A DNA stretch of 15,094 nt from Methanosarcinales archaeon (lineage in GTDB: Archaea > Halobacteriota > Syntropharchaeia > Alkanophagales > Methanospirareceae). A program made the translations under genes and the position numbers. This document shows positions 1 through 5,564 of this stretch, in pieces. The stretch lies in assembly GCA_025464585.1 (NCBI GenBank), contig JAODGL010000135.1, positions 1-15,094 on the forward strand, given 5' to 3'. The notes beneath the pieces are model-generated. The model did not search any database, was not told the origin of the DNA, and saw nothing but the letters and a program-made list of their open reading frames with translations. Every line of letters begins with the position of its first letter. Position 1 is the first letter of the stretch.

Positions 1-535
1 GCCCGGAAAGTTTTAGATACTCCTTCAAATCATTATAAAACATGGGCAGGCATCTAAAACATTGCGACCTGTTATCCCATACGGTATGTGGCAGCTTGAA
101 ATTGCTCTTTACCACTATTGTCCCCCTCTCATAGCTTAATTTTATCATTTTACAAGTATTTTTATTCAACTATACTTTTGCAGAAATAATAATAGGTAGC
201 CATGCATCCCTGTGATAGCGACCTGGCGGTCTTTTCCGTAGATGTGGACTCTTATCGCGGATTGTATAGTCCATTGTCAAAAACAAAGATGTTTTAGGTG
301 CAATTTCGATACAAAATAACGTTTTCACTACAAAACGAAGATATTTTAATGGCGTAAGATAAGAAAGATTCAGAATTATGCAATTTTATTGGCTAAATAG
401 ATTAAAGAAACGTAAGAAATTGATTATAGCCTATTTAGGGGGTTTATATTAAAAACAAAACTCGATGAAGCGAAATCATTTTTGGGTTTTCCGTCTTATC
501 GCTACCCTGCATAATAGTCACCTTTTGTGAGAAGG
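1..535. other. AT-rich intergenic stretch, no gene recognised
   Basis: No reading frame here looks like a gene. A plus frame is open from base 1 to a stop at 55-57 and could be the last 18 codons of an upstream gene, but its peptide (ARKVLDTPSNHYKTWAGI) is not recognised. The arms GTTTTAGAT (10-18) and ATCTAAAAC (52-60) form a 9-bp inverted repeat. The rest is AT-rich with scattered GC-richer patches (about 200-250 and 490-520). I see no tRNA, CRISPR repeat or clear terminator. This stretch lies downstream of the minus-strand ferritin-like gene. Confidence 0.5.
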
Positions 536-961
536 TTATTCGTTTATCCTTTCAAGCCGCATCCTGAACTCTTTTCTGTGCCGTTTCTCTTCATCCAATA
601 TATGCTTCAGGACGCCCACCACTTCTGCATCATTTATCGCATCAACCTGCTGCTTGTATCTCTCGATGCCTTCCGTTTCAAGCGCTATCTGCCTCTCTAA
701 TTGACTTTTCAGGTCTTCTCTCCCGAAGTCAAGTTCTTTGTGTTCCATACGTGGCTTTCCGCCCCGTTTCACTATCAGGTCGGCAAGCCAATTCATGTGC
801 CTCATCTCGTCAATGGCTATATCCTCCGTGACTCTGCTCGGGTCGCACTGGTCCATTACAAAGGCGTTTCTTACATATATCAGCGTGGCTTCCATTTCAC
901 CGACAAAATCTTCATTCAATAGCCTGATTATTTCTTCAACTGCCAAAATCTTTTTCACCAT
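536..961 (-). CDS. Ferritin-like diiron protein (bacterioferritin/rubrerythrin-like four-helix bundle)
   Basis: The 141-residue protein has the layout of a ferritin-like four-helix bundle. Likely diiron ligands fall in the usual helices: E22/E24 in GEMEAT, E52 and H55 in DEMRH, E95/E97 in LETEG, and E125 and H128 in DEEKRH. That makes two Glu-plus-ExxH half sites, as in bacterioferritin and rubrerythrin cores. There is no C-terminal rubredoxin domain (no CxxC pairs) and no obvious axial-haem Met. The likely role is iron storage or peroxide/oxygen defence in the cytoplasm, inferred from the family. It lies 80 nt downstream of the DUF98 gene on the same strand, so co-transcription is possible. 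The ATG start is followed directly by GTG and has no convincing Shine-Dalgarno sequence. The exact subfamily and substrate cannot be told from sequence alone. Confidence 0.82.
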   Translation of the reverse strand: MVKKILAVEEIIRLLNEDFVGEMEATLIYVRNAFVMDQCDPSRVTEDIAIDEMRHMNWLADLIVKRGGKPRMEHKELDFGREDLKSQLERQIALETEGIERYKQQVDAINDAEVVGVLKHILDEEKRHRKEFRMRLERINE

Positions 962-1041
962 GTAATATTAATGGTAAAAGAAAAAAGAAAAGGGAAAGAT
1001 GGAGAGAGGATAATTTTCAACGGGCAGAGAATTACGCGTGC

Positions 1042-1608
1042 TCATCTTAGCGAGGTAGAGAAGTACTCTTTGACCGTAATCAGCGGCTTCCCTTGGGTAA
1101 TAATGTTATACGTTCTCCAAAGGTAAGGACCGGGACAAGCCAACAGCTCCTCAAGACGTGGGTCGCTACTCAAGTAGCCGACATCCAGGATCTCTCGCCG
1201 TGCCTCGATTCGGTGCCTTTGCATAATCTCGCCGATGGGGATGTCGGCTCTCATCAGGTCGGCTTTGAAAGCGGGTTTTAGCCTCGATAGCGGGGTATAT
1301 GACCTTGCATAGAGGAGTGGCGAACCATCCTGGTTTCTCACGATTGTGATGTCACGTTCGTTTACAGGCTCTCCAACGTCCACTGCAAGCAGGTCAGCTA
1401 CTTCCGAAGGGCAAGGAACCACTGATTGCTTGAGTGTGCGAAGCGCAACTTCGCAGCGTGAGATTAGCTCCAGAAGATTCGTCATAGAACCGTCATGACC
1501 GAGCAATACGCTATGGATAGGAAGTAGCCCATGACTCCTGCTTAGCGACCAAATCTTCGCAGTCGTAGTATCTACGTGCCTATGCGCCCCAAAGGTTCTT
1601 CCTTGCAT
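1042..1608 (-). CDS. Chorismate pyruvate-lyase-like protein (DUF98/UbiC-like fold)
   Basis: The 188-residue protein matches the archaeal DUF98 family, which shares the UbiC chorismate-lyase fold. Visible family features are the N-terminal LLGHDGSMTNLLE block (35-47), the ARSYTP strand (101-106), MRADIPIGEIMQ (119-130), the EARREI segment (135-140), WRTYNI (164-169) and a terminal VKEYF strand (179-183). E181 sits where UbiC has its catalytic Glu. In methanogen-type archaea this activity would make 4-hydroxybenzoate for methanopterin, so that is the likely role here (inferred). The ATG start overlaps the end of larC by 29 nt, which points to translational coupling. The conserved domain begins near residue 30, so the first residues could belong to an overlong start, although no better start codon is obvious. 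The DNA looks somewhat more GC-rich than its neighbours. Confidence 0.7.
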   Translation of the reverse strand: MQGRTFGAHRHVDTTTAKIWSLSRSHGLLPIHSVLLGHDGSMTNLLELISRCEVALRTLKQSVVPCPSEVADLLAVDVGEPVNERDITIVRNQDGSPLLYARSYTPLSRLKPAFKADLMRADIPIGEIMQRHRIEARREILDVGYLSSDPRLEELLACPGPYLWRTYNIITQGKPLITVKEYFSTSLR

Positions 1609-2794
1609 TTTCCTCCACGAGCTTTATCACTTCTCTTAGAGGCTTTTTTAGCTCCGTCGCAACCCTTTTCGCATCCTCAAATTCCGCTGCTACGTTTAGC
1701 AAATAACCTCTCGCATCCATGCCTATTTTCACGCCTACTTCTCTTTCTACACCTTTTATGCTCACCTTCACCATCCTCTGTTCTCTATTTGCAATGAACC
1801 GGTGTTTTACTTGCATAACACGAACACCTAACGAGCCGGTCTCTTCCATTATTCGATGTGCTATTCGAGATGCGTCTTGAGGAGCGACGAGTACTTTGAT
1901 AATATGTCCACTTCTGCCTTTTTTCATCTGCGCTGGCACGATAGACACATCCTTCGCTCCTTCCGCCATGAGTACCTCTATCAGATTGCCCAGCACCTCG
2001 CCTGTAACATTGTCAACATTTGTTTCCAGCACTTCCACCTCATCTTTTACCAGGGAAACCGATTCCACGATTTCTCCTACGCTTGCTCTTAACACATTAG
2101 GGGAAGGTAAGTCCCTGGTTCCTGCACCGTAGCCTGTCTTTTCGATGCGCATCTGAGGTAAATAGGGTTCAGAACGCTGAACAAAATGAGCAAATATCGC
2201 GGCTCCTGTCGGCGTAAGCAGTTCAGATGCAGAATCGAAAGGACCGCCTTGATATAACAAAGAAGTTTTTTTCAATATCTCTACTGTTGCAGGTGCTGGT
2301 ACAGGCAAAAGTCCGTGCTCCGTGCTTACAAATCCACTGCCTACTGAAATGGGTGTACTTACAACAGTATCAGCATGAATGTCCAAAAAGGCAATACTGC
2401 TCACTACGAGATCGCCTATTGTGTCCAGAGCGCCTAATTCATGAAATGTTAAGCTTTCCTTCGGTTCTCCATGCACTTTCGACTCGGCATTTGCTATTCT
2501 TTCAAATACGCTCAATGCGTTCTGTATCACCTCTTTGCTCAATCCACTGCCTTCTATTGTGCTTATTATATCTTTGTATGACCTCACAACTTTCTTTCTT
2601 CTATTATTCGTACTCACGAATTCTGCTTTTTTTGCTACTATTCCCCGTTTTTTCACCTCTTTTATTTCCAGCTTGAGGTCAAAAGCAGAAATCGCATCTT
2701 TTATCCGCGATTCATCAGCACCTAAATCCAGTAAACTGCCGATGACCATGTCTCCAGAGGCGCCTGAGAACGGTTCAAACACTAATGCTTTCAT
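1580..2794 (-). CDS. larC: LarC-type nickel insertion protein (nickel-pincer nucleotide cofactor)
   Basis: The 404-residue protein begins with FEPFSGASGDMVIGSLLDLGA (residues 6-26), the hallmark N-terminus of LarC/TIGR00299. The FHELGALDTIGD block (about 123-134) and the C-terminal segment VEREVGVKIGMDARGYLLNV are also family-typical. LarC inserts nickel into the pyridinium bis-thiocarboxylate mononucleotide to complete the nickel-pincer cofactor of lactate racemase-type enzymes. Here it is one uninterrupted frame of normal length, unlike the Lactobacillus gene, which is split by a programmed frameshift. No larA, larB or larE lies in the window, so the client enzyme is unknown. It is the first gene of a minus-strand group with the DUF98 gene, whose start lies inside larC. 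The ATG follows an AT-rich leader without a clear Shine-Dalgarno sequence. Confidence 0.92.
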   Translation of the reverse strand: MKALVFEPFSGASGDMVIGSLLDLGADESRIKDAISAFDLKLEIKEVKKRGIVAKKAEFVSTNNRRKKVVRSYKDIISTIEGSGLSKEVIQNALSVFERIANAESKVHGEPKESLTFHELGALDTIGDLVVSSIAFLDIHADTVVSTPISVGSGFVSTEHGLLPVPAPATVEILKKTSLLYQGGPFDSASELLTPTGAAIFAHFVQRSEPYLPQMRIEKTGYGAGTRDLPSPNVLRASVGEIVESVSLVKDEVEVLETNVDNVTGEVLGNLIEVLMAEGAKDVSIVPAQMKKGRSGHIIKVLVAPQDASRIAHRIMEETGSLGVRVMQVKHRFIANREQRMVKVSIKGVEREVGVKIGMDARGYLLNVAAEFEDAKRVATELKKPLREVIKLVEENARKNLWGA

Positions 2795-2823
2795 GTTAAT
2801 TAATTTCGTTTTAATTTATTGTA

Positions 2824-2836
2824 CATAAAGTATAAC
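2824..2836 (-). promoter_or_regulatory. Candidate TATA box for larC
   Basis: Read on the minus strand this is GTTATACTTTATG, a TATA-like element centred about 36 nt upstream of the larC ATG at 2794. A few bases further upstream lies GTCTTATAGAAAAA, which resembles GTCTTATAAAGAAAAA upstream of the small Pup-like gene. Spacing and composition are the only evidence. Confidence 0.4.
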
Positions 2837-2869
2837 TCTTTTTCTATAAGACACTGATTTACACACAAC

Positions 2870-2964
2870 CTTTCTTTAGAAAAGAAAGCTTGACCAAAGA
2901 AACATATTTTGGTAAAACTTTTTTTCTAAAAAGTTTTAGTGTTAATTAAGCCCTTACAGGGCTT
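2870..2964. repeat. Cluster of three perfect hairpins upstream of larC
   Basis: Three perfect inverted repeats lie in succession. CTTTCTTT (2870-2877) pairs with AAAGAAAG (2882-2889) across a 4-nt loop. AAAACTTTTT (2915-2924) pairs with AAAAAGTTTT (2929-2938) across TTCT. AAGCCCT (2948-2954) pairs with AGGGCTT (2958-2964) across TAC. The first two resemble the palindromic stretch at 12551-12584, which suggests a dispersed intergenic repeat. The third ends 5 nt before the likely 5' end of the group II intron, as expected for introns that target hairpin or terminator-like sites. Confidence 0.5.
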
Positions 2965-3034
2965 GCGGGGTGTGTGCCTCGTAACCTAATCAGCCAGAGG
3001 GTTAAAATCCCTCCTGTGCTGTTTACCCGTATCG

Positions 3035-3433
3035 GTGCAGAAGCCAACAGTGGCAGGGTGTCCTCCGTGTAAACGCGGCTCCAAAACGGGAGATTACCAA
3101 AGGGGGTTAGCATGTCTGGTTAGGGTCGGGATGAAGACGAAAGACAGGTTAGGTAGCGAAGAGGAGGCAGAAGAGGCAATACTTCACGTAAAAGAAATCT
3201 TAGAGGAGCTGGAACTTACGCTACATCCGCAGAAAACAAAGATAAGGGGCAACTACTTCAAGATAGCGAATGTCAATTGGCTGTACAAGGGACTCGATGG
3301 ATGGACAAGAATGAGGTTGCGGGCATTTAAAGAGAAGAGGAAGAGCTACAACAGTAATCGGCGTATATCAAATGCGTTTTTGAGAAATCTGGGCTTGAAA
3401 TCCTTGTCATCGCTCTTGAACCCTGAGTGGTGA
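3035..3433 (+). pseudogene. Remnant of group II intron reverse transcriptase/maturase
   Basis: This frame encodes 132 residues, but maturase similarity starts only near base 3152. GSEEEAEEAILHVKEILEEL followed by ELTLHPQKTKI is the region just after the catalytic YADD motif of intron reverse transcriptases. A second block, LDGWTRMRLRAFKEKRK, then NRRISNAFLRNLGLKSL, is the maturase (X) domain and the normal C-terminal end. RT motifs 0-5, including YADD, are missing, and part of the thumb between the two blocks appears deleted. The first 40 residues are translated domain I RNA sequence, so this is not a functional protein. It lies inside the intron, upstream of domain V. Confidence 0.8.
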
Positions 3434-3466
3434 TCTCACTCCCTGCTATGGGGCAACACCAAAGGA

Positions 3467-3499
3467 GAGCCGTATACGGGAAATCCGTACGTACGGTTC
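3467..3499 (+). ncRNA. Group II intron domain V
   Basis: This 33-nt hairpin has outer arms GAGCCGTA and TACGGTTC, inner arms TACGG and CCGTA, a GAAA-containing loop and a two-base CG bulge on the 3' side. The AGC triad lies at 3468-3470. Domain V is the catalytic core of group II introns. Here it is intact although the rest of the element is shortened, so RNA catalysis in trans cannot be excluded. Confidence 0.85.
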
Positions 3500-3540
3500 G
3501 ATGAGGGGACGGAGGTCGAAAGACCTCCTCCTACTCTACC

Positions 3541-3559
3541 AACGGGGAGAAGCCCCGTT
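3541..3559. repeat. GC-rich hairpin just after the intron
   Basis: AACGGGG and CCCCGTT form a perfect 7-bp stem around AGAAG, starting about one base after the intron's 3' end. It could be part of the original insertion site or a transcription stop. No long T-run follows on either strand, so I do not call it a terminator. Confidence 0.45.
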
Positions 3560-3652
3560 ATTGGGTATTGTTTGGTATTTGTGATTTGGAGTTTGGGATT
3601 TTAGTCCACTGGATATTGAGCAAATACCTTTGGAGTTTGGATAGCTGAACAT
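3560..3652. repeat. Short T/G-rich direct repeats between intron and Pup-like gene
   Basis: TTTGGAGTTTGG occurs at 3585-3596 and again at 3629-3640, and TTTGGGATTT lies at 3592-3601. The reverse complement of the last one occurs in AAATCCCAAA near 14944-14953. These look like members of a low-complexity intergenic repeat. No gene is seen in this gap, which lies downstream of the minus-strand Pup-like gene. Confidence 0.35.
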
Positions 3653-3910
3653 TCACTCCCCCGAGGTCGCATATATCTCATAAGGCATTATCTTCTTATT
3701 TACCTTCTTCTTTCCCCTCAACTTACTTACGAGGTCGGCGGCTTTCTCCTTCTTCTCGCGCTTCTTCACCCGCTCCAATATAGTTGCCATCTCTTTCTCT
3801 TTCTCACCACCGCCGTATTCCTTCTCTTCCTCTTTTACATACCCCTCTTCCTCTTCTATCTCCTCTTCTTCCCCTTCCATTCCTTCAAAAACCATTACAA
3901 CCACTTTCAC
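3653..3910 (-). CDS. Candidate Pup/UBact-like protein modifier ending in Ser-Gly-Glu
   Basis: This 85-residue protein has no hydrophobic core and looks mostly disordered. Residues 9-40 are strongly acidic (17 Glu), GGG lies at 33-35, residues 41-74 are strongly basic and probably helical (ATILERVKKREKK, then ADLVSKLRGKKK), and the tail is PYEIYATSGE. Pup is likewise small, disordered and charged, ends in Gly-Gly-Gln/Glu and is attached through its C-terminal Glu. As I remember them, UBact proteins end in Ser/Thr-Gly-Glu/Gln. A terminal Glu would need no deamidation. The gene directly follows two PafA/Dop-family genes and an ARC-like ATPase on the same strand, which is the main argument for the call. 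The GTG start at 3910 follows GGGGG by four bases; GTG at 3904 is an alternative with wider spacing. Low complexity makes homology hard to prove, so the function is inferred from context and the tail. Confidence 0.68.
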   Translation of the reverse strand: MKVVVMVFEGMEGEEEEIEEEEGYVKEEEKEYGGGEKEKEMATILERVKKREKKEKAADLVSKLRGKKKVNKKIMPYEIYATSGE

Positions 3911-3961
3911 TCAACCCCCTTATAAAATATTTTTCTTTATAAGACATAGAATTTTCCACCA
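3911..3961 (-). promoter_or_regulatory. Candidate internal promoter and ribosome-binding site for the Pup-like gene
   Basis: This 51-nt gap is far longer than the 6-7 nt gaps between the other cluster genes. On the minus strand it reads GTCTTATAAAGAAAAA, then TATTTTATAA, then AGGGGGTTGA just before GTG. CTTATAAA (3935-3942) is a plausible TATA box 25-32 nt upstream of the start. That spacing would give an almost leaderless transcript, leaving the GGGGG element useful only on read-through mRNA. The arrangement suggests the small protein can be made independently of, and perhaps in excess over, the enzymes. Confidence 0.45.
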
Positions 3962-5557
3962 CTAATAAATCACCTTATCAGGATATAGCCTTTTCGCTGC
4001 TGATAAAATCTCCTCTATTTCTCTTCCTTCTATCATTCCCGCCCATATCTCTTTCTTATTCAACATAAACGGCTCGTCCAGCATTATTTTCGCTTCGTTA
4101 AGCACCATCGTTGACCAGCTTACACTCTTCACATGTGACTCATACCTTTTCAACAGTTCAGCCTTGAAAAATTCTCTCGTCTGCTCCGGAGCATTACTCA
4201 ACGCGTATTTTACCCTACCTGATAATGAAGACCAATCAACTTGCGGCAATTCGCGCTTTGCGAACGTCAGCGACTCCTTCGGATTGAAAAGGCAACTGCC
4301 TTTCAGACTTTCTTCTTCCTCCCTGAGATAGTACAGCACGCTTTCGTCCAGCAATGCATACTGGTTACAGATGCTTATCCCTTCGGAGGCGCTTTTCGGC
4401 TCGTAATTCACAAGCAATGCCAATTTCGTCACCCAGTCTATCCCATCCACATAATTTTCGAGCTTACGAGCTTCCAGCTTCTCTATCATTTCCTTTAAAC
4501 CTCTCCTACCTATTTCCGCCCATTTGCCTTCTTCTTCTCCCATCTCCTCGTACATCTTCTCTATTGCTTCGAGATAAAATAGGAGAATGGAAACAGCATC
4601 TGTCCTCCTCCCGCTCTTCAATTTTATCTTCCACTCGCATTCCTGCGTATCCAATGATATTTCCTTGAACGCTCTCACCGGGTCTTCTATCTCCGGCGCA
4701 TCATCCAGGAACCCCGATTCAAATGCACAAATTACCATTGCTTGCGCAATATCACGTAAGAAAATTGCGTATTCGGAACGAAGTGCTTCGTAATGTATAT
4801 CGTGCAGTCGCCAGTATTTACGTGCGGCATGAGGCTGGTCTCTCGTGTTTAAGATACCTCTGCCAACGGTGGTGGAAAGAGAAGATTTTTGAACCACAAA
4901 CATCGCTCTTGGCGAAATAACGAACTTCACTCCCTCTTTTCCAATGGTCTTCCCGGAAACGACATCGCCAGACCCTGTGAACAGTATTCTCGTAACAACC
5001 CAGGGTATTAGCGCTTTTTCTACACGACTCCAATCCTCACACGCTTCCCTTTTTGTTATTATATTCCCATGTGTAGCGTATGTATTGGTCTTTACTTTTT
5101 CCCCTTTTCCTATATGTACTCCGCTGCCCGCGGCACTACTACCCGTACGACTGAAGAAATTGGCAACATTATTTTTATGTATAACCACTTTTTTCTTTAA
5201 AGCCCTGCTCGCCTCTCTTGACCCTATAAAAGCGTATATCTCCGACGCTTTATCGTATGCCACGGCATCAAAGGGGTTATTGTAAGAAGGTGTTGATATT
5301 TCAAGATGACCCATATCATTGTAAATCCGGCAGCCATTTTCACCAAACGAAGACGCTATTCTCGATTCGTGCGCTTCCTGTGATACTTCGGTGGCGGTGT
5401 CCCACTTCACATCGCGTGAAAAACTTCTCCTTTTTAAACCCTGAATCGCAGCGTTAACGAGCAAAGAGGGATTTAAACCCGCTTTTGCACTCACTGGATA
5501 TTCCTGCTCCACCCCTCTTATCTTACCCTCTGTCCCTGTCCCAACTCCCCCGCTCAT
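3962..5557 (-). CDS. PafA/Dop-family carboxylate-amine ligase-like protein (Dop-like paralogue)
   Basis: The 531-residue protein follows the Pup ligase/deamidase fold (glutamine-synthetase-like) along its length. GVEQEY (15-20) gives the two N-terminal Glu, followed by the Dop-like NPSLLVNA. NGCRIYNDMGHLEISTP (74-90) has D81 at the position of the catalytic Asp, then YDKASE (101-106). HKNNVA (127-132) is followed by about 25 inserted residues before TYATHGN (159-165). Further blocks are PWVVTRILFTGSG (185-197), FVISPRA (212-218), NTRDQPHA (237-244) and a C-terminal PafA-like block from APEQTR (456-461). The long Dop loop is mostly missing. The family HEN Glu is Gly164. It is best read as a depupylase/deamidase-like or ligase-like enzyme acting on the small protein encoded 51 nt downstream; which reaction it catalyses cannot be decided. 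It starts 7 nt after the first paralogue. Confidence 0.85.
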   Translation of the reverse strand: MSGGVGTGTEGKIRGVEQEYPVSAKAGLNPSLLVNAAIQGLKRRSFSRDVKWDTATEVSQEAHESRIASSFGENGCRIYNDMGHLEISTPSYNNPFDAVAYDKASEIYAFIGSREASRALKKKVVIHKNNVANFFSRTGSSAAGSGVHIGKGEKVKTNTYATHGNIITKREACEDWSRVEKALIPWVVTRILFTGSGDVVSGKTIGKEGVKFVISPRAMFVVQKSSLSTTVGRGILNTRDQPHAARKYWRLHDIHYEALRSEYAIFLRDIAQAMVICAFESGFLDDAPEIEDPVRAFKEISLDTQECEWKIKLKSGRRTDAVSILLFYLEAIEKMYEEMGEEEGKWAEIGRRGLKEMIEKLEARKLENYVDGIDWVTKLALLVNYEPKSASEGISICNQYALLDESVLYYLREEEESLKGSCLFNPKESLTFAKRELPQVDWSSLSGRVKYALSNAPEQTREFFKAELLKRYESHVKSVSWSTMVLNEAKIMLDEPFMLNKKEIWAGMIEGREIEEILSAAKRLYPDKVIY

Positions 5558-5564
5558 TATGCCA

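Larger units (their letters stand above)
2970..3539 (+). mobile_element. Degenerate, internally deleted group II intron
   Basis: The 5' end reads GTGTGCC, matching the GUGYG consensus. A structured 5' part follows, with a GAGGG/CCCTC stem and a GTGTCCTCCG stretch typical of domain I. The 3' end is diagnostic. Domain V (3467-3499) begins GAGCCGTA with the AGC triad and closes TACGGTTC with a CG two-base bulge. Domain VI (about 3503-3537) has the stem GGAGGTC/GACCTCC on a GAAA loop and a likely bulged branch-point A at 3533, about six bases before the 3' end at AC (3538-3539). At about 570 bp it is far shorter than a mobile group II intron (usually 2-3 kb), and its maturase is reduced to a fragment. 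It is therefore a relic, probably immobile. The exact boundaries are uncertain by a few bases. Confidence 0.82.

Noticed and set aside
10..60. GTTTTAGAT/ATCTAAAAC pair as a CRISPR repeat or attachment site
   Set aside because: Only one inverted pair is present, with no regular spacing, spacers or second copy in the window.
490..535. Similarity of the GTCTTATCGCTACCCTGCAT stretch to the region at 200-230 in inverted orientation
   Set aside because: By eye the match is patchy, with several mismatches and gaps; not strong enough to call terminal inverted repeats of an insertion element.
2227..2676. Plus-strand 149-codon reading frame inside larC
   Set aside because: It is a Ser/Leu/Cys-rich antisense shadow of a well-supported larC frame.
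3653..3910. Dismissing the Glu/Lys-rich reading frame as a low-complexity artefact
   Set aside because: It has a ribosome-binding-site-like GGGGG before its GTG, a promoter-like gap, a position directly after PafA/Dop genes and a Ser-Gly-Glu end, so I keep it as a candidate gene.
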